From Lachnospiraceae bacterium (GTDB lineage Bacteria > Bacillota > Clostridia > Lachnospirales > Lachnospiraceae): 64,000 nt of DNA. The position numbers and the translations under genes were made by a program. This document shows positions 1 through 8,846 of the stretch, piece after piece. Position 1 is the stretch's first letter. Each line of letters begins with the position of its first letter. The stretch lies in the NCBI GenBank assembly GCA_902363445.1, contig CABJAB010000002.1, positions 463,811 to 527,810 on the forward strand, read 5' to 3'. The notes under the pieces were generated by a model, which saw nothing but the letters and a program-made list of their open reading frames with translations, was not told the DNA's origin and did no database searches.

Positions 1-1846
1 CATCATCTTTGGCATCCGGATTCTTTGCTCCAAACATCAGCCCCAGACAGTCTCCGCTCACATACTTTACGTCAGTTTCATAAACAAAGGAATCATCCGG
101 GCCCATGTAAACATCACTCATCAGATAAGATTCTCCGCCGGCATTTACGCGAAGGCCGTACTCATCATAAGTAATGACATTGCCAATGGCTGTCATACCG
201 TCCTTATTCATACTGGTATTCCAGCTCTCAGGACCGCCCTGCTCTGTTTTCAGCTCCAATACATAGGTGTTTTGGAAGGTAACAGTAGAATGTTCCCCTG
301 CGCCGATAGCCAGATACCCGGGATTATACCAATCCTTCAGCGCGCCTGTACACGCCAACTCACCGTCAATATACAGACTGCATAAATTGCCGTCTACTTC
401 AGCTCTCATATGATAACTGTCCTTGCCAAGCTCATACAAAGACTCATTCGTATTTTCGCATACAAGAGACCAGCCATGGCCATAACAAAAAACCTTTGTC
501 TCCCGTGGGTTATTTCGGTCTAATTTGAATACAAAACCATTTTCTAACGAATCCGCGCCGGGCGCGCCGATAATCAGATTTGCCACATTGCCGTCCTGGA
601 AGATAACGTCAGACTCAAATTTAAATCGTTCGCCAGAAAGAGTGGAACTGCCTGCAAAGGCGTCATTTTCTCCCGGAATATTAGCATAGATAAGCTTGTA
701 ACCGTCATCGGTGTACTCAAAATCCGCCTTGATGGGAGTGATACCCTCAAGGTTGGTATTCCATAAGACCTCTTTCCCTTCACTGAAATAAGTATTCTGG
801 AGTACAACGCTGCCATATGTACCATTTTCTTCCGAGGTACCTATGCCAAAATGGCCGTCTGCATACCAAGCCGGAAGTTCTCCGGCACAAGCCAGCACAT
901 CGTCAACATACCCCATACAGGAATTTTTATTTACATTTACCACCAGCTTAAGGTGATAGCTTTCTTTTCCCAGCTCGAAGCTGCCGCAGTTCGGTGCGAA
1001 TGTCGGGAATCCATAGCCATAAGCGAACATTTTCGTCTCGGCCGGATTGTTCCGGTTAAATTTGAACAGACAGGAAACCTCCTGCTTGTCAGTATTCTGT
1101 GCGCCAAATACCAAGTCCGCTACCTCGCCGTCCTTGAAGAAAACATCAGTCTCATAGACGAAGCTGCCGTTCGACATGGTATCACTGATTATCATAGCGT
1201 CTCTCTTGCCATTGTCTTTATCCGGAGTCACCCAGATACCGTCCTCTGTAAAATCAGATTTGGCATCCACGATATGTCTGCCTACCAGGTTTGTTTTCCA
1301 GGTATCTTCCTTTTCTCCTTCTGCTTTCTGTTTAAAGTATGTATTCTGGAAAACGGCAGAAGTTCCTTCTGCTGTTGCCACGCCAATATATCCCATTTTG
1401 TAGTATTCGGAAATATCGCCGGAAGCAACCAAAACACCATCTACATAACAGGTACATAAGTTGTCCTCTACAACGGCTTTCAGGTGATAAGTATCTTTTG
1501 CATATTCAAACGCGTCCCCATTGTTTGCTCCAAGCTCGGGAAATCCCTTTTCAAAACTATAATAAAAGAGCTTTGTCTCATTCTTTCGTTCTTCTCTTCT
1601 GTCCAGTTTGAACACGACAGAACTTTCCAGAGGATGCTCTGCACCCAAATCAGTGAGCTCAGAACCAAAAATCAGATTGGCCACATCGCCGCTTCGGAAT
1701 GTCACATCTGTCTCAAAAATAAAATTCCCTTCTTTTTTAACAGATGTCATTGCCGCCGCGTCACCGCCGCCTTCCACCAAAAGGCCTCCGTCCACATAAG
1801 TAAGCTCGGAACCAACCGCCTGAACCCCCTCCAGGTCCGTGTTCCA
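1..1846 (-). repeat. Four tandem ~180-codon protein-coding repeats
   Basis: Repeat units begin at the Trp codons whose upper ends are at 1846, 1300, 763 and 223, giving units of 182, 179 and 180 codons and a fourth that is cut by the window edge. Units agree in spacing and key residues but have diverged at the DNA level, so this is an old domain duplication, not a recent tandem array. Confidence 0.75.
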
Positions 1847-2011
1847 CTGTCCTGCATCCTTTTCGTCAAGCGCCGCCTGAACCGGAAGTGCGAGCAGCAA
1901 ATTCGCCGCCGCCATCCAAAGAGCCAGAAATATGGCCGCACTCTTCTTAAACCACCGTTTTTTGGATTTCATGCCTTTCCCTCTCTTTCCCATACCCCTG
2001 ATTTTTTTCAT
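1..2011 (-). CDS. Secreted multi-repeat lectin-like protein, 5' part only
   Basis: The reading frame is open from its start to the left edge of the window, so the C-terminal part is missing. The N-terminus has a long basic stretch followed by a hydrophobic segment and a likely signal peptidase site after LPVQA. The mature protein is built of about 180-residue repeats, each starting W-N/K-T-N/D-L and containing F-x-Y/F-E-T/S-DV-x-F-x-x-G-x-V-A-N-L-I/V-F-G, then FKLDR, TK-x-F-x-Y, Y-H-L/M and TYVDG/LYIDG. The pattern suggests concanavalin A-like beta-sandwich modules as found in GH32 or DUF1080-type carbohydrate proteins; this assignment is from pattern only. Three in-frame ATG codons exist at 2011, 1993 and 1972. 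I chose 2011 because AAAGG lies 8 bases upstream; 1972 is also plausible. No catalytic domain is visible in the part present. Confidence 0.75.
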   Translation of the reverse strand, partial: MKKIRGMGKRGKGMKSKKRWFKKSAAIFLALWMAAANLLLALPVQAALDEKDAGQWNTDLEGVQAVGSELTYVDGGLLVEGGGDAAAMTSVKKEGNFIFETDVTFRSGDVANLIFGSELTDLGAEHPLESSVVFKLDRREERKNETKLFYYSFEKGFPELGANNGDAFEYAKDTYHLKAVVEDNLCTCYVDGVLVASGDISEYYKMGYIGVATAEGTSAVFQNTYFKQKAEGEKEDTWKTNLVGRHIVDAKSDFTEDGIWVTPDKDNGKRDAMIISDTMSNGSFVYETDVFFKDGEVADLVFGAQNTDKQEVSCLFKFNRNNPAETKMFAYGYGFPTFAPNCGSFELGKESYHLKLVVNVNKNSCMGYVDDVLACAGELPAWYADGHFGIGTSEENGTYGSVVLQNTYFSEGKEVLWNTNLEGITPIKADFEYTDDGYKLIYANIPGENDAFAGSSTLSGERFKFESDVIFQDGNVANLIIGAPGADSLENGFVFKLDRNNPRETKVFCYGHGWSLVCENTNESLYELGKDSYHMRAEVDGNLCSLYIDGELACTGALKDWYNPGYLAIGAGEHSTVTFQNTYVLELKTEQGGPESWNTSMNKDGMTAIGNVITYDEYGLRVNAGGESYLMSDVYMGPDDSFVYETDVKYVSGDCLGLMFGAKNPDAKDD

Positions 2012-2173
2012 TGATCATACCTTTACATGTAAATAATATTAACAATGAATTACTTGGATTATATAGCTTGCTACTCATTTGCGTCAACTATATCCGGATT
2101 TTATTATTATTTTCTACACTTTAACCAAATTTCTCCCCTTAATCTTATTATTTATTTTATAATGAACTAATGA

Positions 2174-2210
2174 CAAAAACTAAGAGCCGGCAGAAACAAC
2201 TGCCGGCTCT
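2174..2210 (-). terminator. Rho-independent terminator after the cytidylate-kinase-like gene
   Basis: An 11-base-pair perfect stem (AGAGCCGGCAG / CTGCCGGCTCT, arms 2183-2193 and 2200-2210) with a 6-base loop. Read on minus it is followed after three bases by TTTTT. On plus the stem is followed by TTTTATAT, so it may work in both directions, but no plus gene precedes it. The rest of 2012-2230 is AT-rich and holds the leader of the repeat protein. Confidence 0.8.
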
Positions 2211-2230
2211 TTTATATCTTAATGCTTGAT

Positions 2231-2863
2231 TTATTTTCTATTTGCTTTTTTTACATCCACAAAGTTCATGATGACATCCACCGCCCCGTCAAATCCTACC
2301 GCACTCCTGTTGATGCAGAGGTCGTAGCTCTTCGCGCTCCCCCACTTTTTATTGGCATAATAATTATAATAAGACGCGCGTTTTTTATCAGTCTTTGTGA
2401 TAAAATCCTTAATCTTGGACGGTTCAATATGATAATGCTCTTTCAGATACTCCACTTTGTCGTCATAAGCCGCCGTGGTAAATACGGAAACCATATTCGG
2501 ATATTCCGCGAGAGCATAATCGGCACAGCGCCCTACGATCACACAGGATTCCTGCTCTGCCAGTTTCTTGATAGTATCAAACTGAGCAAGAAATACCTTT
2601 TGGTTCAAGGGCATATCCACAAAATTGGAAGGATTATAGCTCATGGAATAGGTATCCATGACCAGTGAATATAAAAAGCTGTTGGTGGGCTTTTCATCAT
2701 GATGTTCAAAGATTTCTTCACACAGCCCGCTGTTCTTTGCGGATAGTGCAAGCAGTTCCTTATCGTAACATCTGACTCCAAGGCGCTCTGCCAGCTTCTG
2801 TCCGATGAATCTTCCGCCGCTTCCGCATTCTCTTCCGATGGTAATCACTAGATTTCCATGCAT
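2231..2863 (-). CDS. Cytidylate kinase-like family protein
   Basis: 210 residues. The N-terminus reads ITIGRECGSGGR (residues 7-18), which is the nucleotide-binding loop typical of the cytidylate-kinase-like family common in Clostridia; true Cmk has a related but different loop. Other family-like features are the YDKELL strand near residue 33, VIVGRCADY in the middle (residues about 108-116) and a basic C-terminal lid region. The family is predicted to phosphorylate a nucleotide or related small molecule, but substrate is not known from sequence. It lies 64 bases downstream of the pseudouridine synthase gene and ends at a strong terminator. The leader at 2864-2927 contains TTGACA and TATAAT elements but not at a clean 17-base spacing. 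Confidence 0.85.
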   Translation of the reverse strand: MHGNLVITIGRECGSGGRFIGQKLAERLGVRCYDKELLALSAKNSGLCEEIFEHHDEKPTNSFLYSLVMDTYSMSYNPSNFVDMPLNQKVFLAQFDTIKKLAEQESCVIVGRCADYALAEYPNMVSVFTTAAYDDKVEYLKEHYHIEPSKIKDFITKTDKKRASYYNYYANKKWGSAKSYDLCINRSAVGFDGAVDVIMNFVDVKKANRK

Positions 2864-2927
2864 AGCATTCAGCTCCTCTCATCCTTAAGATAGTTATATT
2901 ATACTATATTTGTCAAAGAAAGTATAG

Positions 2928-3839
2928 TTATATACGCAATTTCACCAATAATTTTTCAAAATACTCCGGTAATGGAGCCTCAAATTCCAGATATTTCCCT
3001 GTCCTCGGGTGAATAAAACCGAGAACTTTTGCGTGAAGTGTCTGGCCCTCAAGAGAAATCGGAGATTTCGAAGGTCCATAGACCGTATCACCCAGCAGAG
3101 GATGATGGATGGATGCCATATGGACACGAATCTGATGGGTGCGGCCGGTCTCCAGCCGGCATTCGATATAAGTGTATTTCTTAAGCGGCTCCAATATGTG
3201 ATAATGAGTAACCGCCTCTTTTCCACTCTTTGAGTTCACCGCCATTTTCATTCGGTCATTGGGATTCCTTCCGATGGGGGCGTCCACTGTGCCGTCTTCT
3301 CTGATCTCACCGTGGACTATGGCATGATAACGCCTGTTAATGGAATGGACCCTCAGCTGTTCCGCAATAGCCGCATGGGAAAAATCATTTTTACACACCA
3401 GCAAAAGCCCGGTTGTATCCCGGTCGATCCTGTGGACGATGCCGGGGCGGAGCACTCCGTTTATTCCGGACAGATTGCCTCTGCAGTGATTCAAAAGGCC
3501 GTTGACCAGTGTGTGCGATTCATGTCCTGCGGCAGGATGTACCACCATGCCTTTCGGCTTATCAACAATGAGCAGGTCATCATCTTCATAGACGATATTC
3601 AGTTCCATCGGCTCTGCTTCTACTTCCAGCTCCTTCGGCTCCGGGACGGATACCTCGATTTCATTTCCCGCCCGAACCTTGTAATTGCCCTTTACAGCCT
3701 TTTTATCGACTTGGACCCGGGATTCCTCAATCAGCTTCTTTAAATAACTTCTGGAGGGCATTTCCGGCTTTTCAGACAGAAATTTATCCAGCCTTTTTCC
3801 TGCGTCCTCTCCTGCCGCTCTGTAAGAGAAAAGGGTCAT
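2928..3839 (-). CDS. RluA-family 23S rRNA pseudouridine synthase (RluD-like)
   Basis: 303 residues. An S4 RNA-binding domain covers about residues 13-65 (RLDKFLSE). The catalytic domain follows, with the signature HRIDRDTTGLLLV at 136-148; D139 is the expected catalytic aspartate. C-terminal RTHQIRVHMA and the HPLLGDTVYG motifs are intact. The enzyme isomerises uridines in large-subunit rRNA; family members of this architecture are usually called RluD. It overlaps lspA by four bases (ATGA), the usual lspA-rluD pairing in Firmicutes, so translation is probably coupled. Confidence 0.93.
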   Translation of the reverse strand: MTLFSYRAAGEDAGKRLDKFLSEKPEMPSRSYLKKLIEESRVQVDKKAVKGNYKVRAGNEIEVSVPEPKELEVEAEPMELNIVYEDDDLLIVDKPKGMVVHPAAGHESHTLVNGLLNHCRGNLSGINGVLRPGIVHRIDRDTTGLLLVCKNDFSHAAIAEQLRVHSINRRYHAIVHGEIREDGTVDAPIGRNPNDRMKMAVNSKSGKEAVTHYHILEPLKKYTYIECRLETGRTHQIRVHMASIHHPLLGDTVYGPSKSPISLEGQTLHAKVLGFIHPRTGKYLEFEAPLPEYFEKLLVKLRI

Positions 3840-4405
3840 ATCTGTGCATCCCCTCCGCTTTTTTTGTCCGGTGTGTTTTTCTTATTTCCTTTTCCGGGAA
3901 GAAAGACGGCAAGTTCTTCGTCTTTATAATAAAACAGAAAAAAGATCACGAAAGCAATTCCCGCAGCCACTACATAACAGTCCGCCACATTGAATACCGG
4001 AAAATTGATCAGGGTAAAAGAAAAAAAATCCACCACATATCCCTGTACCAGGCGGTCCGCCAGATTTCCAATGGCTCCGGCAAAGAGCACGGTAAGGATC
4101 AGACGCGCCGGCAGATACCTCTTAGTTGAGGGAGCCTTCCAGAAAGCATATGCAATGAGGATGAGGATAAGACCACTCCCTACCAGGAAGATATACCGCT
4201 GGCCGGACAAAAGCCCCCATGCCATTCCCCGATTTTCCAGATAGGAGAGTTCAAAGACTCCCTTGATGATCGGATATGCTTCCTGCCCCTTCAGATGCGC
4301 CACGGCCAAATTCTTTGTCCATTGATCGAATCCTATGAGCAGAACGGCTCCCAAAAGATAGCAGAACACCGTAAAAAGCCGCTTTTTTGTTTGGTTTGCT
4401 TCCAT
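3836..4405 (-). CDS. lspA: Lipoprotein signal peptidase (signal peptidase II)
   Basis: 189 residues, four membrane segments. It cleaves prolipoprotein signal peptides after lipid modification. The catalytic aspartates are D126 in GYVVDFF and D142 in FNVADCYV; the conserved ENRGMAWG and GNLADR motifs are also present. A hydrophilic lysine-rich tail of about 25 residues extends beyond the usual C-terminus. At least three lipoprotein-like products are encoded in the window (the DUF3048 pair and possibly others), which are expected substrates. Ends overlapping the pseudouridine synthase and starts 3 bases after aroB. Confidence 0.96.
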   Translation of the reverse strand: MEANQTKKRLFTVFCYLLGAVLLIGFDQWTKNLAVAHLKGQEAYPIIKGVFELSYLENRGMAWGLLSGQRYIFLVGSGLILILIAYAFWKAPSTKRYLPARLILTVLFAGAIGNLADRLVQGYVVDFFSFTLINFPVFNVADCYVVAAGIAFVIFFLFYYKDEELAVFLPGKGNKKNTPDKKSGGDAQI

Positions 4406-4408
4406 ATG

Positions 4409-5530
4409 TCATTCTCCTCTTGGTTTTGTCAGATAGTCCATGGCTGACTCCATTTCTTCCGCTGAAACGGTTTTGTCAATGTAGGCGTCCCCTATGGACC
4501 GAAGCAATATAAACCGGATGACGCCGGAGTCCATTTTTTTATCATGCTTTACTGCATCCAGCACTTTTGACACATTGATATCCTGTACCGAAATGGGAAG
4601 CCGGAAGTAGATAAGGAGCTCTTTCAGATCTTTAAATTCCTTTGGCTTCAGCATGCCGCGCCGCTCGGACAGATAAGCCGCGGCCACACATCCTACTCCC
4701 ACACAAGCACCATGGCTCATCGTAAATCCCTTTTCCTTTTCAATGGCATGTCCGAGGGTATGCCCGAAATTCAGAAGGGCACGGATTCCTTTTTCCGTCG
4801 GATCCTCTTCCACGACAGCACGTTTAATGAGACAGCTTCCTTTTACCATTTCTGCCATGAAATCCGTCTTTCTCTGCCGGATTCCCTCCTTGTTGGCTCT
4901 CAGCCAATGATAGTATTCTCCGGACCGGATACAGCCATGCTTGATGACCTCGCCCATGCCGGAAGCAAATTGTTCTTCCGGAAGGCTTTTTAACACCGAA
5001 ACGTTGATATACACCAGCTTGGGCATATAAAAGGCTCCGACCATATTTTTATAGGCGTCGAAATCCACGCCTGTCTTGCCGCCGATGCTGCTGTCCACCT
5101 GAGAAAGAAGGGTAGTAGGCACCTGGATGAAATCAATTCCTCTTAAATAAGTGGCGGCCGTGAAACCGGTCAGATCTCCTGTCACTCCGCCGCCCAGCGC
5201 CATCAGGATATCATTCCGGTCGAAGGAATGGTGGATCAGATATTCATAAAGGCTTTTTACGGTATCCAAGTTTTTATAGGGTTCTCCCGCCGGAAAAACA
5301 AAGTATACGGTCTTCGCAGATATTTTATCGAAAATATCTTTTATTTCTTCCAAATACAGCTTTGCCACCCTGCTGTCTGTAACAATACATACTTTTCTCC
5401 CAGAAAGATTAAGCTGTGCCGCTGATTTCAGGAGGCTGTCAAAGGAATCCGTTAAAACAATCGGGTATATGGGCTTTCCATTCTGATGTACCATGATTTC
5501 CTCAGGCTCCACTTTATTTTCTGCTGTCAT
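4409..5530 (-). CDS. aroB: 3-Dehydroquinate synthase
   Basis: 373 residues, normal length. Catalyses the second step of the shikimate pathway, converting DAHP to 3-dehydroquinate with NAD+ and a divalent metal. Visible are the NAD-binding GGGVTGDLTGF motif, PTTLLSQVDSSIGGKTGVD, GMGEVIKHG (metal-binding Glu), FGHTLGHAIE (metal-binding His) and the HGACVGVG histidine. An alternative in-frame start 12 codons later (MVHQNG) exists; the upstream one has AAAGGGTGAT ahead of it and is preferred. No other shikimate genes are in the window; it is embedded in the lspA operon. Confidence 0.96.
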   Translation of the reverse strand: MTAENKVEPEEIMVHQNGKPIYPIVLTDSFDSLLKSAAQLNLSGRKVCIVTDSRVAKLYLEEIKDIFDKISAKTVYFVFPAGEPYKNLDTVKSLYEYLIHHSFDRNDILMALGGGVTGDLTGFTAATYLRGIDFIQVPTTLLSQVDSSIGGKTGVDFDAYKNMVGAFYMPKLVYINVSVLKSLPEEQFASGMGEVIKHGCIRSGEYYHWLRANKEGIRQRKTDFMAEMVKGSCLIKRAVVEEDPTEKGIRALLNFGHTLGHAIEKEKGFTMSHGACVGVGCVAAAYLSERRGMLKPKEFKDLKELLIYFRLPISVQDINVSKVLDAVKHDKKMDSGVIRFILLRSIGDAYIDKTVSAEEMESAMDYLTKPRGE

Positions 5531-5570
5531 TTCTTATCACCCTTTCATACTTTGTAATCTGAATGCCGCT

Positions 5571-6341
5571 TCAGTCATATTTTTTCAGCTGAACCATCTG
5601 GCGTCCTTTTTTCGTCGAAGTGAGGATCCCGTCAAAAATATATTTTCCCACTCCTCTGATGGAAAGGATGTCCCCTGTTTTTGGCACGGCCGTCTGAGAA
5701 ACACATAATTTTCCGTTCAAAAACACCCTCTCTTCTGCCAGACATTCAGATGCTCTTGAACGGGAACACTTCATAAGAAGCGCCAGCAGCGCATCCATCC
5801 TCAGAGAAGCGATGGATCCAGTGACGGCAGTGAAACTCTGATTTTCTTCCAGGTCCGCAAAAGAAGCTCTGGTGCAGGCCACAGGATTGCGTCTGACGGA
5901 CTTCAATTCTTCCATCAGGAAATCAGACATATTTTCCGCACAGAGGCAGTACGCGAATCCATCCCCTACGATGAGATCACCGATCTTTCCCCGCTCAATT
6001 CCCAGGTTCAGCACGGCTCCCAGATAATCCCGGTGGGTGCTCGGCACTGTAAATTTTCCCGCAGAAGAGGAAATCCGTACCGGAACTATGGGAAGCTGTT
6101 TCCTATCCGGTCTTTCTTCAAATCCCCCATAAACAGGAAGAAAGCAAACAATCTTTCTCTCCGCTGTCTCATAGCCGCCGTCCAGATAACAGCGGACATG
6201 GGAAAACTCCGGCAGCGCCGACAGAAAAACTGTTTGCTCATGTAAATTCAAAAAATCCGTATAAACGGGAATTCCCCGCTGAAAGCACACATCAGCCAAA
6301 TCATGGAGACGGTGCAGAAATAATTGTTCTTCTTTATCCAT
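5571..6341 (-). CDS. ylmH: YlmH-type S4-domain RNA-binding protein
   Basis: 256 residues. The C-terminal part (about 180-250) is an S4 domain (MDALLALLMKCSRSRASECLAEERVFLNGK...), and the N-terminal part resembles the YlmH family, which has FLNLHEQ and the HRDYLGAVLNLGIERGKIGDL block at roughly 120-143. In Firmicutes this gene sits beside sepF in the division-cell-wall region, as here, and the product has been linked to ribosome rescue or quality control. It starts 14 bases after sepF stops, so they are co-transcribed. Confidence 0.92.
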   Translation of the reverse strand: MDKEEQLFLHRLHDLADVCFQRGIPVYTDFLNLHEQTVFLSALPEFSHVRCYLDGGYETAERKIVCFLPVYGGFEERPDRKQLPIVPVRISSSAGKFTVPSTHRDYLGAVLNLGIERGKIGDLIVGDGFAYCLCAENMSDFLMEELKSVRRNPVACTRASFADLEENQSFTAVTGSIASLRMDALLALLMKCSRSRASECLAEERVFLNGKLCVSQTAVPKTGDILSIRGVGKYIFDGILTSTKKGRQMVQLKKYD

Positions 6342-6354
6342 CTTTTTCGTCCCG

Positions 6355-6885
6355 TCAGTCTGAAAGACCTGAAGAGCTGCCCATTAAATCCTCAAAATCA
6401 CCGGATAATTCCACAGTCTGAGGAGTCGCGATGAATATGTAATTGGAAATCTTCTGCATATTTCCATTCATGGAATAGCATGCACCAGATGTAAAGTCAA
6501 TGATTTTCTGCGCGGTTTCCGTGGGGATCCCCTCCATATTGATGACAACTGCACGGCCGCTCAAAAGCGTATCACAGATCTCACGGGCATCCCCCAGACT
6601 GCTGGGCTTTACCATGCAGACTTCCATCCCGCCTCTTGTGGCGGCACGCATGGGAACTACATTGCTTGTCCTCGGTTTAGACTTTGCAGCCGCAGGCTTT
6701 CTATCCACCATTTCCGGTTCCTCCTCTGCAGTTCGTTTCTCACGATGGAAGAAGCTTTTCTTCGGCTGTTCCTCCTCGTAATCGTCATCTTCCTCCTCAT
6801 CATACATATAGTCATCTTCGTAGTCGTAATCGTCTTCGTCGTTCAGTTTCATGGAGTCAAGAAATTTATCAATAAACTTACTCAT
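6355..6885 (-). CDS. sepF: Cell division protein SepF
   Basis: 176 residues. SepF binds FtsZ and membranes and helps Z-ring assembly. The N-terminal amphipathic helix (MSKFIDKFLDSMKL) is followed by a very acidic linker rich in Asp, Glu and Tyr (about residues 15-45), then a basic linker. The core domain (about 75-165) has the family pattern VCMVKPSSLGDAREICDTLLSGRAVVINMEG and a C-terminal IDFTSGACYSMNG. Downstream is ylmH; the ylmE/yggS gene that usually precedes sepF is missing here. Confidence 0.95.
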   Translation of the reverse strand: MSKFIDKFLDSMKLNDEDDYDYEDDYMYDEEEDDDYEEEQPKKSFFHREKRTAEEEPEMVDRKPAAAKSKPRTSNVVPMRAATRGGMEVCMVKPSSLGDAREICDTLLSGRAVVINMEGIPTETAQKIIDFTSGACYSMNGNMQKISNYIFIATPQTVELSGDFEDLMGSSSGLSD

Positions 6886-6977
6886 GGGTAAAGACCGCCT
6901 TTCAATTTTTTACTCACCTATCATTATCAATGTTTTTGCGAATTGTGTCAACAGATTATGTGTATTTTTTCTAAAAA

Positions 6978-8369
6978 TCAGCGGAGTATATCGTCCTCCT
7001 TTACAAGAGATGCGTTCAGCACAATGTGGTCATAGCTTCGAAGACCATATGCCATATTCTTCTTAACGATACAGTATTCACTGTTCTCATCCAGGATCTC
7101 CACCTGCTTGAAAATAGCGTATCCCCGGTTTATATTGTATACTCCCTGCAGTGATTCCTTTGCGCCGATTTGATATCGTTCATTGGAATCTGGAAGTATG
7201 ATATAATCTCCTTCTTTAAAATCATCCATGGAAACATAGTAGTATTCATCAGTGGTACGGTATATGTCGGCTGCAGCAAACTCCATTGTGGAAGTCCCGT
7301 CATTGGCATAGACCTCTTTATAGAAGCCTTCTTCGGCGCTGTCTCCTCCTGAGGTGATGAAACTTACGGGGATAACGAAAAAGTCTTTCGTGGTCAGCGC
7401 CGTCTTGGGCACTTTCAGCCCTTCTGCCTGGGAATTTTTCACTTCCACTTCCACAAAACGCTCACCCGCAAATTGGATCATATATTTGGTGAAATCGATT
7501 TTCCCATAGGATGCTCCGTCTTTTCCGGTGAAAACAGAAAAACCGGCCGTTGCATCCAGATTCTTCTTCGGAAAATGAACAGACACTGAGGTCACGTCGG
7601 TGTAATCCGACAGCTCGTCCTCTTCCAGAGGAATCACCACTGACCAAGAGTCATCGGTGATCATCTTATAGGCAGGAGTACCGCTGTTTATCAGCTGTCC
7701 GCCTGCATAAGCGGTTTTCTGATATTTTTCCTTAGAAAAAGTATCCGCTGATACCTGATCTGCAGTCAGACCCTCCATTCCGTCCGTTGAATAGACGACG
7801 ATACCGCTGGCCTGTGCGTAACACCGCTGAAAGGAAATCGCGTTTCCTTCTCCTTCCGCTGCGCTCAGCTCCTGCAGGGCGTTGATATTGATATACTCCA
7901 TCAGCATGGAATTAAGCGTTGTATTGATATCATATACGTCTGAGAACCGGCTGTCAGAGTAAGATGTGCTGAAATCTGCCAATAATTCCTTCATTTCTTT
8001 CAGATTTTCATCAGACAGCCTGCTCTCCTCTCCGGAGGACTGATTCAGATATTCCGTCATGGAGCCATTCTCATCTACCGTGAAGATCAGGTTCCCGACC
8101 GCAGCCTTTTGTTTTTCCCGCAGATAGTAGTTTACATATCCGGCATAATCGGAATTCACCACTGTTTCGTTTCGGAGTATCACTCCCGTATAAAAAGAAT
8201 CGTTGGCAATGTCTCCGTCCAGGACTTCATACATCTTGATCTTAGGTTTGACCATAAACTGAATGAGCACGATAATCAAATATAAAAAAATAACGGCAAA
8301 TACGGCTATGCCGATATTAATATTTTTCGGTTTTTTATAGCGAATGATCTTTTTACTTGTATTTGCCAT
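6978..8369 (-). CDS. HlyD-like membrane-fusion adaptor protein
   Basis: 463 residues. One membrane helix at about 18-41 after a basic start, then a large extracytoplasmic part. Near residues 50-100 there is a barrel-like segment (EVLDGDIANDSFYTGVILRNE, AGYVNYYLREKQKAAVGNLIFTVDENG) reminiscent of the lipoyl/barrel-sandwich hybrid of HlyD adaptors. A C-terminal barrel-like part has VPKTALTTKDFFVIPV and GRYAIFK-type strands. Proteins like this sit beside sepF in many Lachnospiraceae and their job is unknown. No ABC, MFS or RND partner is nearby, so a classic efflux role is not supported by context. It lies 92 bases upstream of sepF, and no terminator is seen in between. Confidence 0.75.
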   Translation of the reverse strand: MANTSKKIIRYKKPKNINIGIAVFAVIFLYLIIVLIQFMVKPKIKMYEVLDGDIANDSFYTGVILRNETVVNSDYAGYVNYYLREKQKAAVGNLIFTVDENGSMTEYLNQSSGEESRLSDENLKEMKELLADFSTSYSDSRFSDVYDINTTLNSMLMEYININALQELSAAEGEGNAISFQRCYAQASGIVVYSTDGMEGLTADQVSADTFSKEKYQKTAYAGGQLINSGTPAYKMITDDSWSVVIPLEEDELSDYTDVTSVSVHFPKKNLDATAGFSVFTGKDGASYGKIDFTKYMIQFAGERFVEVEVKNSQAEGLKVPKTALTTKDFFVIPVSFITSGGDSAEEGFYKEVYANDGTSTMEFAAADIYRTTDEYYYVSMDDFKEGDYIILPDSNERYQIGAKESLQGVYNINRGYAIFKQVEILDENSEYCIVKKNMAYGLRSYDHIVLNASLVKEDDILR

Positions 8370-8462
8370 GAAAGGCTCCTTTAAAACAAACCTTGGAAAT
8401 CTTTCCCATAATAATATCCTGAAATAAGAATAAACTAAAAAAAGGAAAGGAGGGAAAAGCTC

Positions 8463-8672
8463 ATGAATTCCAAACCACTTGATTACACCGCTCTCGTCAT
8501 CACCATCATCGGTGCCGTGAACTGGGGTCTAATCGGATTCTTCAAATTCAACCTGGTCACATTCCTGTTCGGGGACATGACCCTGATTTCCCGCATCATC
8601 TACGCTGTTGTGGGCATTTGCGGCCTGTATCTTATCAGTATGTTCGGCCGTGTCGGAAACGGTACTGACTGA
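8463..8672 (+). CDS. DUF378 small membrane protein
   Basis: 69 residues with two hydrophobic helices (about 8-28 and 41-60). The NWGLIGFFKFNLV segment and the second helix are typical of DUF378, a family of unknown function. It has a strong ribosome site (AAAGGAGGG, 8 bases from ATG), is read away from the HlyD-like gene and is followed by its own terminator, so it is a single-gene unit. A possible promoter is TTGGAA and TATCCT with 16 bases between, at about 8393-8420. Confidence 0.88.
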   Translation: MNSKPLDYTALVITIIGAVNWGLIGFFKFNLVTFLFGDMTLISRIIYAVVGICGLYLISMFGRVGNGTD

Positions 8673-8713
8673 AAACGTTCCGTCATATTTTGGGATGCAG
8701 ATGCGTTCTTCCT

Positions 8714-8745
8714 GCCTCTGCAATCCGCCAGAGGCTTTATTCTTT
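8714..8745 (+). terminator. Terminator of the DUF378 gene
   Basis: Stem GCCTCTG / CAGAGGC (8714-8720, 8729-8735) with an 8-base loop followed by TTTATTCTTT on plus. Confidence 0.8.
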
Positions 8746-8780
8746 GGCAGGGAAACACAATGCATATAGGGTCGGTGTCA

Positions 8781-8818
8781 AAGAATAAATTCGGGACGTG
8801 GGGTTATCACGTCCCGAA
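8781..8818 (-). terminator. Terminator of the small P-loop gene
   Basis: Perfect 11-base-pair stem TTCGGGACGTG / CACGTCCCGAA (8790-8800, 8808-8818) with a 7-base loop. On minus it is followed by TTTATTCTTT. It faces the DUF378 terminator across a short gap; nothing else is seen in 8673-8846. Confidence 0.75.
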
Positions 8819-8846
8819 CCATATTTATCATTCATTATGTAAGTTA

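Noticed and set aside
574..825. 83-codon minus-strand frame inside the repeat gene
   Set aside because: Lies in another frame of the repeat protein gene, which is open throughout and has regular repeats.
2864..2927. Consensus promoter of the cytidylate-kinase-like gene
   Set aside because: TTGACA and TATAAT occur but only seven bases apart; no good spacing, so not listed as a promoter.
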